Positions 37,975 to 46,659 of a stretch of 64,000 bases of DNA are shown one piece after another. Position 1 is the first letter of the stretch; every line of letters starts with the position of its first letter. Under the pieces are notes generated by a model. It did no database searches and was not told where the DNA came from. It saw only the letters and a list, made by a program, of their open reading frames with translations. Origin of the DNA: JBAYIE01 sp041665785 (GTDB taxonomy: Bacteria > Bacteroidota > Bacteroidia > UKL13-3); contig JBAYIE010000010.1 in assembly GCA_041665785.1 (NCBI GenBank), positions 1 to 64,000 of the forward strand. Direction: 5' to 3'. The translations under genes were made by a program, and so were the position numbers.

Positions 37975-38006
37975 TTTGTTTTTAAGCACAGGGCTTCATA
38001 TCTTTG
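37975..38006 (+). promoter_or_regulatory. Promoter of rplU-rpmA
   Basis: TTTG at 37975-37978 and TATCTTTG at 37999-38006 are separated by 20 bases, matching the Bacteroidota -33/-7 layout. The rplU start lies 33 bases after the -7 element. Confidence 0.6.
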
Positions 38007-38039
38007 CCGTCCTTTAAATAACTAATAAATAATACAAAC

Positions 38040-38351
38040 ATGTTTGCAATAGTGGAAATCGCTGGCCAACAGTTCAAAGTAGAAAAAGACCAAACTCTAT
38101 ACGTGCATCGTTTGCCGCAAGAGGAAGGCGCCAGCATTGATCTGAACAACGTGTTGTTGCTTGACAACAACGGAAAGGTAACCATTGGACTACCTACAGT
38201 AAGCGGAGCTTCTGTGAAAGCCAAAGTACTCAATCACCTGAAAGGGGATAAAGTTCTTGTTTTCAAGAAAAAACGCAGAAAAGGTTATCGAAAAATGAAC
38301 GGACACCGTCAGTATCTGACCAAGATCCAGATCGAAGCCATTCAAGCTTAA
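38040..38351 (+). CDS. rplU: 50S ribosomal protein L21
   Basis: This 103-residue protein starts MFAIVEIAGQQFKVEKDQTLYV and contains the L21 signature KKRRKGYRKMNGHRQ near the C-terminus. It binds 23S rRNA in the large subunit. rpmA follows 27 bases downstream in the usual rplU-rpmA operon. Confidence 0.98.
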   Translation: MFAIVEIAGQQFKVEKDQTLYVHRLPQEEGASIDLNNVLLLDNNGKVTIGLPTVSGASVKAKVLNHLKGDKVLVFKKKRRKGYRKMNGHRQYLTKIQIEAIQA

Positions 38352-38378
38352 TTATTAACCGATTAAACATAAAAAACC

Positions 38379-38657
38379 ATGGCACATAAGAAAGGCGTCG
38401 GTAGTTCGAAAAACGGTCGTGAATCCCATAGTAAACGTCTGGGCGTTAAGATTTTTGGTGGTCAGCATGTGATTGCTGGCAATATCATCGTGCGCCAGCG
38501 CGGAACCAAACATCATCCCGGCGATAATGTTGGAATTGGAAAAGACCATACATTGTTTGCACTCGTAGAAGGTAAAGTAGTTTTCAAAAAGAAAGCCAAC
38601 GACCGCTCATACGTTTCGATTGAACCAAAGGCAGAAGCACCAACGGCTCAAGCTTAA
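38379..38657 (+). CDS. rpmA: 50S ribosomal protein L27
   Basis: This 92-residue protein starts MAHKKGVGSSKNGRESHSKR and contains GNIIVRQRGTKHHPGDNVG, the L27 signature. Its N-terminal arm reaches the peptidyl transferase centre. It has no cleavable N-terminal extension. A terminator at 38681-38709 ends the operon. Confidence 0.98.
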   Translation: MAHKKGVGSSKNGRESHSKRLGVKIFGGQHVIAGNIIVRQRGTKHHPGDNVGIGKDHTLFALVEGKVVFKKKANDRSYVSIEPKAEAPTAQA

Positions 38658-38680
38658 CCGATTCAAAATCGCATTAACTG

Positions 38681-38709
38681 GTCCTGCATGCAAATGCAGG
38701 ACTTTTTTT
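38681..38709 (+). terminator. Terminator of rplU-rpmA
   Basis: GTCCTGCAT and ATGCAGGAC arms around a short loop are followed by seven T residues. Confidence 0.88.
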
Positions 38710-38822
38710 ATGCCTTCTTTGGTTATAAGAATCCAAACTGCGAAAATAAAGAGAGGCTTTTTCTACAGTAGCGTGAATAGTTCCCTGCTTGCTCTTGTTC
38801 TGAAAAACTCTATTTTGCAAGT

Positions 38823-40229
38823 ATGGAGGTGCTGCTAAACCAAAAGAAAATAACCTGGGCATGGACCATGTATGATTGGGCCAACTCGGTGTTTTCATTA
38901 ACCATTGCTACAGCCATATTCCCACCCTATTTTGAAGCCGTTACCAAGGCAGCAGCCATTTCACAGGGAGCAAACCCGGCCGGACCATTTGATATAACCA
39001 TCTGGGGATGGCAACTCAATAATTCATCGGCCTATTCGTATGCGTTGTCGCTGGGATTTTTGTTGGTTACCATAATTAGTCCGATCCTTTCGGGTATCGC
39101 CGATACAACCGGGAACAAAAAAATATTCCTGAAATTCTTCTGTTATCTGGGTTCTTTATCCTGCATCGGATTGTTTTTTTTTAATGAACAAAGCATACCA
39201 CTTGGATTGGCCTTATTTGTACTGAGTGTTCTGGGATTTGGAGGCAGTATTGTGTTTTACAATGCATATCTGCCGGAGATTGTGAGCGAAGACCGGTACG
39301 ACCGCGTAAGCGCCCGTGGCTTCTCCATGGGCTATATCGGAAGCGTGATTCTGCTGGTATTTAATCTTGTTACTTTGTTAAAGCCCGAATGGTTTTTTGC
39401 AGTTCAGGCATATGCTGATGAACTCATGCAAAATGGAACCGAACCGGTTATTGCTATGCAGCAAGCCAAAGATCATTATGTAAATCTATCGAGCCGATTG
39501 TCTTTTGTGAGCGTCGGATTATGGTGGATGGGATTTGCACAGATTCCGTTCCGTTATTTACCCGACACCCTGAAAACGGCAGATAATGCTGAGGGAAATG
39601 TAATCGGAAAAGGATGGCGCGAACTTAAAAAAGTATATACTGAAATACGCTTAAACAATGCACACAATCACCTGAAGCGATTTCTGTGGGGATTCTTCTT
39701 TTTGAGTATGGGTGTTCAAACGGTAATGTATGTGGCCAGTTTGTTTGGAGCGCAGGTGTTGAATCTACCAACCCAGGATCTCATTATTACCATCCTGCTG
39801 ATTCAATTGATCGGCATTGCGGGTGCCTGGCTTTTTTCCAGAATCTCGGAACGTATTGGAAATATTTATGCCTTGCTGATCATGGGCATTATTTGGGTTG
39901 GAATTTGTGTTGGTGCCTATTTTATTACAACAGCTTACGAATTTTACCTGATCGGAGCTGTGGTTGGAATGGTTATGGGAGGTATTCAATCTATTCTCAG
40001 ATCGACCTATGCCAAACTAATTCCCGACGCCACAACCGATCATGCTTCGTATTTCAGCTTTTATGATGTAACCGAAAAGGTGGCCATTGTATTGGGAACA
40101 TTCTGTTACGGGCTCATAATTGAATTGACCGGTAACATGCGTAATTCAGTTATCTCACTTTTGATTTTCTTTGTAATCGGATTGTATTTTATGGCACGTA
40201 TTAAAAACTTCAAAACATTCCATCCTTAA
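38823..40229 (+). CDS. MFS transporter, Atg22/UMF1 family
   Basis: This 468-residue polytopic protein begins with the family-specific WAWTMYDWANSVFSLTIATAIFP segment and has about twelve helices, with FLGFGGSIVFYNAYLPEI-like sequence near residue 140. Yeast Atg22 exports amino acids from the vacuole. Bacterial members are uncharacterised and the substrate is unknown. The Fe-S protein gene starts 3 bases downstream, so the two form an operon. Confidence 0.88.
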   Translation: MEVLLNQKKITWAWTMYDWANSVFSLTIATAIFPPYFEAVTKAAAISQGANPAGPFDITIWGWQLNNSSAYSYALSLGFLLVTIISPILSGIADTTGNKKIFLKFFCYLGSLSCIGLFFFNEQSIPLGLALFVLSVLGFGGSIVFYNAYLPEIVSEDRYDRVSARGFSMGYIGSVILLVFNLVTLLKPEWFFAVQAYADELMQNGTEPVIAMQQAKDHYVNLSSRLSFVSVGLWWMGFAQIPFRYLPDTLKTADNAEGNVIGKGWRELKKVYTEIRLNNAHNHLKRFLWGFFFLSMGVQTVMYVASLFGAQVLNLPTQDLIITILLIQLIGIAGAWLFSRISERIGNIYALLIMGIIWVGICVGAYFITTAYEFYLIGAVVGMVMGGIQSILRSTYAKLIPDATTDHASYFSFYDVTEKVAIVLGTFCYGLIIELTGNMRNSVISLLIFFVIGLYFMARIKNFKTFHP

Positions 40230-40231
40230 AT

Positions 40232-40948
40232 ATGAAGATAGACCTCTTTATTCCTTGCTATATCGACCAGTTCAGGCCTCAAACGGGCTTCAACATGGTG
40301 AAGGTTCTGGAGAAAGCCGGGTGTCAGGTCAATTATCATGCGGAACAAACCTGTTGCGGGATGGCGGCCTTTAATGCCGGTAACTGGGATGATGCACGCG
40401 AAGTAGGTGAAAAATTATTACGTGAAGTTTCCAATAATAACCTGGTTTGTCCGGGTGCAACCTGTGTTGGTATGATCCGAAACTCATACGATCTGCTCTT
40501 TCAAAATTCTTCTTTTCACAACAAATACCGTCAACTGCAAAAACGAACGTTTGAATTGAGCGAATTTTTGGTGGATGTGCTGAAGGTTACTGAACTGGGT
40601 TCGATATTGTATGGTAAAGCTACTTATCATGATGCCTGCAGTGCCCTGAGCGAATGCGGAATAAAAAGTCAACCCAGAACGTTACTCAAACAGGTGCAGG
40701 GACTGGAATTGATTGAAATGGCAAACCCGGAAGCCTGTTGCGGATTCGGGGGATCTTTTTCTGTGAGAAACGAGCCTACTTCTATTGCACTGGGAGAACA
40801 AAAGGTTGAACAAGCTTTAACTACGGGTGCCGAATATATAATCAGCACAGACTACTCTTGCCTTATGCACCTCGAATCGTATATTCAGAAAAAGGGAATC
40901 AATCTTAAGGTAATGCATATTGCTGATGTGCTTGCGCAGGGGTTGTGA
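40232..40948 (+). CDS. CCG-domain (Fe-S)-binding protein, LutA/YkgE-like
   Basis: This 238-residue protein has two cysteine-rich CCG domains: QTCCGMAAFNAG near residue 46 with CPGATC, and HDACSAL plus ACCGFGGSFSVRNEP in the second half. LutA/YkgE proteins are part of L-lactate oxidation complexes. The partners LutB and LutC are not in the window, so either they lie elsewhere or the protein serves another oxidoreductase. Full length for the family. Confidence 0.88.
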   Translation: MKIDLFIPCYIDQFRPQTGFNMVKVLEKAGCQVNYHAEQTCCGMAAFNAGNWDDAREVGEKLLREVSNNNLVCPGATCVGMIRNSYDLLFQNSSFHNKYRQLQKRTFELSEFLVDVLKVTELGSILYGKATYHDACSALSECGIKSQPRTLLKQVQGLELIEMANPEACCGFGGSFSVRNEPTSIALGEQKVEQALTTGAEYIISTDYSCLMHLESYIQKKGINLKVMHIADVLAQGL

Positions 40949-41398
40949 GAAGGGTATTTAGCTTTACATTTCATTATTCTTGCATTGATGTTCAACCGCG
41001 TTGCGGTTGTGGGTTTTTGGGTCATTCTAGAATTATGAAGGTTGAACCGCGTTGCGGTTTCTGGTTCTGGTTGGAAGTCTTTAGCTTTTATGAATTTCTT
41101 CGTTAACACTTCCAACTTCACATCATTACCATGACTGAGGTAATCCCCCGCTTTGCTATATTGAGTGAAGGTTGAACCGCGTTGCGGTTGTGGGTCTTTA
41201 GGGTATACTGCTTTATTGATGATGAAACGCTTTGCGGTTCCTATTGTAAAAAAGAATTAAGTTAAGTTGTTACTATTAATAAACTCTTAAAAGTTAAATC
41301 TGCTCAGGCGGAACGGGATTTTAACTTTGAAAATGGAGAGTTTTTTGGGTAACTTGCCTTTTCGAACCACTATAAACCATTCTTTATACTATTACCAT
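40949..41398. repeat. REP-like palindrome patch
   Basis: This 450-base gap holds three exact copies of the 15-base palindrome AACCGCGTTGCGGTT (40994-41008, 41045-41059, 41175-41189) and a degraded fourth copy (41225-41239). Two copies continue with TGTGGGT and two are preceded by GTTG. The copies resemble bacterial REP elements, which form small hairpins and are spread by RAYT transposases; no such gene is in the window. The right end carries TAACTTTG at 41322-41329, a probable -7 element for the peptidase gene. Confidence 0.8.
41322..41329 (+). promoter_or_regulatory. -7 element for the M4 peptidase gene
   Basis: TAACTTTG matches TAnnTTTG. Its position argues against the earlier in-frame TTG at 41327 as the translation start. 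Confidence 0.45.
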
Positions 41399-44300
41399 AT
41401 GATGCAGAAATATTTACTTCCAATAACCATACTGGCTTTTACAAGTATGTACATTCCGGCGAATGCACAATCCGGTGATCCGTTTGATGCGCAAAAATTC
41501 CGCGTCACTCAACCTGCTCAGGCAGTAAATATGCCTGTTTCTCAAACTATTCGGTATACCCCAACACCGGAAGCTGCAACATTCATACGTAAACCGTTCA
41601 CACCTTCTCTCGGATTTGGTGAAAACGCTTCCATATTTGAGAACCATGATGCTGCCGTTGCCTACCTGAATTATTGTTCACCTGAACTGGGCATAACGGA
41701 TCTTGGTGATCAGTTTGTGGTGAGCCAAACAAAAAGCGATGCTTTGCAAACCACGCATATTCGAATGCATCAGGTTTATAAAGGAATACCAGTAGTTGGA
41801 GGAGAATTGATACTGCATGCACGTAACCAGTCTTTTGAAATGGTGAATGGAACCTGCATTCGTGATGAATTTCCTGAAAAACTAACTCCATCCGTTTCCA
41901 TGCAAAGTGCATTGAAAATTTCCACAGATGAAGTAAAACAACACAGCAATATTCGTGAATTAACAGCTGAAGAAAAAAGTTTACTCCGTTACGCCGGAGC
42001 CACATCTTCCTTGGTATTTTACAATCTGCCTTTAAAAAATATCAGTAATGTACTGGCCTGGCATATTATACTTCGGCCAAACTTCATCGACCAGTGGGAA
42101 CTTTTTGTGGATGCACAAACCGGATTTATTCTGCATAGTTCCAATAAGACCTGTGCTGCCGACGGCCCCAAAACTACCGTGGCGTCCGACATCAACAGCA
42201 TCAGCCGGAATATCAATACTTATCAGATTGACACAAATTACTATCTGATTGATGGATCCAAATCGATTTTCAATCCCAATTCACTTATTCCTGCCAGACC
42301 CGAAGGAGCAATGTGGACACTGGATGCATTGAATACTGAAGCCTTAACCATTTCGCAGGTTTCCAATACCGATAATTCATCATGGTCGCCAAAAGCGGTA
42401 TCGGCTCACTATAATGCGAGTACCGTTTTTGACTATTTCAAAAACACGCATGGACAGACTTCTATTGATAATCAGGGAGGAAATATGGTTTCCATTATCA
42501 ATGTAACTTTACCGGGTGGAGTGCCCCTGGATAATTTATTCTGGAATGGTCAGGCCCTGTTATACGGAAATGGTAATGTTCAGTTTCGTCCGCTGGTGGG
42601 TTCTCTGGATTTAGCCGGACATGAATTTACCCACGGTATAATCCAAACGATGGCTAATCTGGATTATCAGGGTCAATCCGGCGCTATCAACGAATCATTG
42701 GCAGATGTTTTTGGTTGTATGCTCGATAAAGGCGATTGGCTCATTGGAGAAGATGTAGTAAAATCAAGCGCTTATCCAAGTGGTGCGCTTCGCAATATGC
42801 AGGAACCACATAATGGTACAACACAAGGAAATTTAGGTTGGCAACCCAATCATATGTCGGAGTATTATACCGGAACCGATGATAACGGAGGTGTACATTT
42901 GAATAGTGGTATCTTGAACAAGGCTTACTATACTTTATCCAACACCATTACTGCAAACAAAGCAGAGAAGATTTATTTCCGCGTATTAAGTACGTACCTT
43001 ACCCGCCATTCGGGTTTTTATGATTTGCGTGATGCGGTTATACAAGCGGCGGCTGACTTATATGGAGGACTTACTTCTCCTGAAGTTACTGCTGCAAAAG
43101 CAGCTTTTGATCTGGTGGGTATCTTCGATAACGGCAATGGATTGAACTATGCACTTGACTTGCAGCCTATAGCTTCAGGTACAGATAAATTACTGACCTA
43201 TGATCCAAACTATTTTAATACATCGCGTCATAATTTATATCTGACAGATGGTACCAACCCAACTCCACTCTCCAATACACCAGCCCGCTGTATTCCTAGC
43301 GTAACAGACAATGGAAGCTTTTGTGTATTTGTTGATACACTTGGAAAAATTCGTAAAATGGATCTGGTCGGCCCTCCAAACGAAACCATTCTTTCACCCG
43401 GTTTATCGAATTTTGCTGCAGTTGCTGTCTCTAAAGATGGCTCCAAACTGGCGGCAGTTACCACGCTTGCCGACACCTCCATGTATATTTATTCGTTCCA
43501 GAGCAACAGCTGGACCCAATTCAAAGTCTATCATCAAACGAAAACACAGGGGGTAAATTCTCCCGGTTTGCAATTTATCGGATCACTCGAATGGGATTAT
43601 AGTGGCGAGCAGGTACTTTTTGATGCACGGTATACACTTGGCGACTCGTTGCATTTTTGGGATATTGGAACAATACATGTTTGGAACAATCAGACCAATT
43701 CTTCAGGGTCTGGCAGGGTAACTAAATTGATCAGTCAATTGCCAACCTCAGTTAGTATTGGCAACCCGCGTTTTGCACGCAATTCACCTTATATTATTAC
43801 TTATGATTGGTTTAACCGGATTGACAGCACCTTTGCAATTATGGCAAAAAATTTGTTAACCGGTGCTTCCGGTTTGATTACAACAAACAACATGTTGGGC
43901 AATCCTACTTATGATCGAACTGATCAATATTTAATCTATTCCACTTATGATGGTTCCTTGCAGGATACTGCAATCTGGAGCATCGAATTAAGTGGTACAA
44001 AAATAGAAGCATCCGGTGCTCCAAATATTTTAGTTCCACACCAAAAATGGATGAATTGGTTGGCATTTGGTGACCGCAAATTGTACAATACAGACAAAGC
44101 GCTGATCAGTTTTCAGTTAACATCCCTGAATCCAAAAGTGTCCGGTATTCTAATCGGCGATTCTGTTTTACTCAGGGTTCCCGAAACAGCCGTGTTGACC
44201 AATCAAACAGCTGACTTTGTAACCAGTCCGTTTTCCGTTGTGGATATTGGCACAACCAGACAATTTAGCGGTACAACCAAAAACAATTTCACTTCGCCTG

Positions 44301-44893
44301 TTATTTACCGGGTTATAGCACGCGATAACACTGCAAAACAATACACCATCATTGCTCAAAAACCGGGCAACAGTAAAGAAATTACAGCATTTAGTTTTCC
44401 GGATCTGAGTCCTGTTGTGCATGGTGAAATCCTCAACGATACCATAACCCTGCGTGTACCCAATACCACAGATGTTACACTCCTGCGGGCTGTTTATACA
44501 GCATCGGCATTTGCAAAAGTTAAAGTGAATAATGTGGTACAACAAAGCGGAGTTACCATCAACGACTTCTTTGAACCTGTGATATACAATGTAACTGCAT
44601 ATGACAGTACTGAACGCAACTATACGGTTATAGTGAAGTTTAATACCGGACTGAATGACCTCATGCATGCTGCAACCCTAAACCTGTATCCGAATCCTAC
44701 CCATGACCGTATTTATTTTGGAATTAAAGGAAAGGTAAACTATGCTGTTCTTGATATGTATGGCAGAGAAGTGATGTTTGGTGCAACAACAGAAGGAAAT
44801 ATAAATGCCTCTAACCTTGCTCAAGGTGCATATATAGTGCGCATTGAGCAAGATGGTAGCATGTATACCGGTAAGCTGTTTAAACTGGATTAA
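41399..44893 (+). CDS. M4 (thermolysin-like) metallopeptidase with T9SS sorting domain
   Basis: This 1164-residue secreted protease has a signal peptide (MMQKYLLPITILAF... PANAQ) and an FTP/PepSY-type propeptide (about residues 60-260). The M4 catalytic domain follows, with GHEFTHGI (zinc histidines and catalytic Glu, near residue 410) and NESLADVFG (third ligand). After about residue 600 come beta-propeller-like repeats, then two related beta-sandwich repeats (PVVHGEILNDTITLRVP type), and a C-terminal sorting domain (LYPNPTHDRIYFG). It should be exported by T9SS and digest external protein. ATG 41402 is an equally good start. Confidence 0.9.
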   Translation: MMQKYLLPITILAFTSMYIPANAQSGDPFDAQKFRVTQPAQAVNMPVSQTIRYTPTPEAATFIRKPFTPSLGFGENASIFENHDAAVAYLNYCSPELGITDLGDQFVVSQTKSDALQTTHIRMHQVYKGIPVVGGELILHARNQSFEMVNGTCIRDEFPEKLTPSVSMQSALKISTDEVKQHSNIRELTAEEKSLLRYAGATSSLVFYNLPLKNISNVLAWHIILRPNFIDQWELFVDAQTGFILHSSNKTCAADGPKTTVASDINSISRNINTYQIDTNYYLIDGSKSIFNPNSLIPARPEGAMWTLDALNTEALTISQVSNTDNSSWSPKAVSAHYNASTVFDYFKNTHGQTSIDNQGGNMVSIINVTLPGGVPLDNLFWNGQALLYGNGNVQFRPLVGSLDLAGHEFTHGIIQTMANLDYQGQSGAINESLADVFGCMLDKGDWLIGEDVVKSSAYPSGALRNMQEPHNGTTQGNLGWQPNHMSEYYTGTDDNGGVHLNSGILNKAYYTLSNTITANKAEKIYFRVLSTYLTRHSGFYDLRDAVIQAAADLYGGLTSPEVTAAKAAFDLVGIFDNGNGLNYALDLQPIASGTDKLLTYDPNYFNTSRHNLYLTDGTNPTPLSNTPARCIPSVTDNGSFCVFVDTLGKIRKMDLVGPPNETILSPGLSNFAAVAVSKDGSKLAAVTTLADTSMYIYSFQSNSWTQFKVYHQTKTQGVNSPGLQFIGSLEWDYSGEQVLFDARYTLGDSLHFWDIGTIHVWNNQTNSSGSGRVTKLISQLPTSVSIGNPRFARNSPYIITYDWFNRIDSTFAIMAKNLLTGASGLITTNNMLGNPTYDRTDQYLIYSTYDGSLQDTAIWSIELSGTKIEASGAPNILVPHQKWMNWLAFGDRKLYNTDKALISFQLTSLNPKVSGILIGDSVLLRVPETAVLTNQTADFVTSPFSVVDIGTTRQFSGTTKNNFTSPVIYRVIARDNTAKQYTIIAQKPGNSKEITAFSFPDLSPVVHGEILNDTITLRVPNTTDVTLLRAVYTASAFAKVKVNNVVQQSGVTINDFFEPVIYNVTAYDSTERNYTVIVKFNTGLNDLMHAATLNLYPNPTHDRIYFGIKGKVNYAVLDMYGREVMFGATTEGNINASNLAQGAYIVRIEQDGSMYTGKLFKLD

Positions 44894-45017
44894 GGTAACA
44901 GGTAACTTTGTTCATCCGTGTCTTTTGATGATGATTCATTCAAAAGAGTTATAACGTTAAAAAAAATTACGCTGTAACATTTTATACCCGTAAACTTGTG
45001 CCGGTAATTTTATACGT

Positions 45018-46079
45018 ATGACCCGCATTGGTTACGAAACGCTGCTCCATTTCTGTCAACGCATTTTTGCAATAAACGGAATGCCTCCGGAAGATGCACA
45101 ACTTGCAGCAGATGTATTACTTTCAGCCGATTTAAGAGGAATTGATTCACATGGCGTAGCACGTTTATCCGGATACCTGCGTTTGCTCGATGCAAAGCGT
45201 GCCAATTTCAAACCCGATTGGAAAGTAATTCATGAAACTCCATCGACAGCTTGTATAGATGCCGATTCAGGACTTGGTTTAACCATTGCACCAAAAGCCA
45301 TGAAACTAGCTATGGATAAAGCAAAAGTTGCCGGGACGGGTTGGGTCGCCATTCAAAATTCCAATCATTTTGGTATTGCAGCCTATCATGCCATGCTGGC
45401 TTTGCCCGAAGATATGATTGGTATTGCCATGACCAATGCCAGTCCATTGGTAGCCCCTACTTTTAGCAAAGAGCGGATGCTGGGAACCAATCCCATTTGT
45501 TATGCTTTCCCGGCAAAAAAATACCAACCCGTTGTGATTGATATGGCCACCTCGGCAGCAGCCAATGGCAAACTTGAAATTGCCCAGCGCAGTGGAAAAT
45601 CCATTCCGGCCAATTGGGTGCAATCCAAAGATGGTGATGCCTCGCTTGACCCCGACGAACTAAAAAAGGGAGGTTCCTTATTACCTCTTGGAGGTCATAA
45701 AGGATATGCATTGGGAGCTTTGGTAGATCTGCTAACCTCGGTACTCAGTGGAGCAAACTACGGTCCCTGGGTTCCACCGTTTGTGGCATTTTTGGATCCA
45801 CTAAATGACCTGCCCGGAAAAGGTATCGGACATTTTATTGGAGCCATGCGAGTGGATGCATTCAGACCTAAAGAAACATATTATACGCATATCGACAACT
45901 GGATTCAACGATTCAAGGAGGCTGTACCAGTCGATCCTGCCCAACCTGTTTTGATTCCCGGTGAACCTGAATACCTCATCAAGCTGGAAAGAATAAAAGA
46001 GGGAATACCTTTGAATGAACAGGTTCTGCTTGACCTCCGGCAACTAGCTTCCAAATACCATGTGGAATTAGCATTTTAA
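45018..46079 (+). CDS. Ldh family oxidoreductase (malate/L-lactate dehydrogenase type 2)
   Basis: This 353-residue NAD(P)-dependent dehydrogenase belongs to the family of YbiC/AllD-type enzymes, distinct from Rossmann dehydrogenases. It shows LRGIDSHGVARLSGYL with the catalytic His near residue 44, NSNHFGIAAYHAM, TNPICYAFPAK and LGGHKGYALGALVDLLTSVLSG. The substrate may be malate, lactate or ureidoglycolate. maf follows 16 bases downstream on the same strand. Confidence 0.9.
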   Translation: MTRIGYETLLHFCQRIFAINGMPPEDAQLAADVLLSADLRGIDSHGVARLSGYLRLLDAKRANFKPDWKVIHETPSTACIDADSGLGLTIAPKAMKLAMDKAKVAGTGWVAIQNSNHFGIAAYHAMLALPEDMIGIAMTNASPLVAPTFSKERMLGTNPICYAFPAKKYQPVVIDMATSAAANGKLEIAQRSGKSIPANWVQSKDGDASLDPDELKKGGSLLPLGGHKGYALGALVDLLTSVLSGANYGPWVPPFVAFLDPLNDLPGKGIGHFIGAMRVDAFRPKETYYTHIDNWIQRFKEAVPVDPAQPVLIPGEPEYLIKLERIKEGIPLNEQVLLDLRQLASKYHVELAF

Positions 46080-46095
46080 TCATCAAGATCCACTC

Positions 46096-46659
46096 ATGAA
46101 AAAGAAAATTATTCTGGCTTCCAAATCTCCGCGCAGACATGAACTGATCAAAGGACTGGAGTTAGATTACGATATTCATTCTTACGACATCGATGAGACA
46201 TTTCCGGTTGAGTTGAAATCCGGTGAAATTGCCTTGTATCTGGCCGAGAAAAAAGCCATGGCTTATCCTGAAATCTTGCAGGAAAATGAAATACTTTTAA
46301 CAGCAGATACCATTGTTTGGGTAAATGGGCATGTTTTAAACAAACCGGTTGATGCAGCAGAGGCATTGCAAATGTTGCAGGAAATTTGCGGCACTACACA
46401 TGAAGTATATACCGGAATTTGTTTACGCGATCAACATCAAATCCGCTTGTTTGCAGAACGCAGCGAAGTTACCTGTAAAGCGGCAAGTGAAGCTCACCTG
46501 ATTCATTATATCGAAACCTATCACCCCTTCGATAAAGCAGGCGGTTATGGCATACAGGATTGGTTTGGGTATACTGTAGTAGAGAAAATAAATGGTTGTT
46601 TTTACAACGTTATGGGATTACCGGTCAGCCGTATTTATCAGGAATTACAAAGTTTCTGA
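46096..46659 (+). CDS. maf: Maf-like nucleotide pyrophosphatase
   Basis: This 187-residue protein has the Maf signatures LASKSPRRHELIKGL at the N-terminus, ADTIVWVNGHVLNKP near residue 70, and DKAGGYGIQDWFG near 150. Maf proteins hydrolyse dTTP, UTP or modified nucleotides and may prevent their incorporation. The gene ends exactly where the convergent LTA synthase-like gene ends. Confidence 0.94.
   Translation: MKKKIILASKSPRRHELIKGLELDYDIHSYDIDETFPVELKSGEIALYLAEKKAMAYPEILQENEILLTADTIVWVNGHVLNKPVDAAEALQMLQEICGTTHEVYTGICLRDQHQIRLFAERSEVTCKAASEAHLIHYIETYHPFDKAGGYGIQDWFGYTVVEKINGCFYNVMGLPVSRIYQELQSF

Noticed and set aside
40949..41240. Possible CRISPR array
   Set aside because: Only three exact short copies with uneven spacing and palindromic cores; no cas genes are present. 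A REP-like family fits better.
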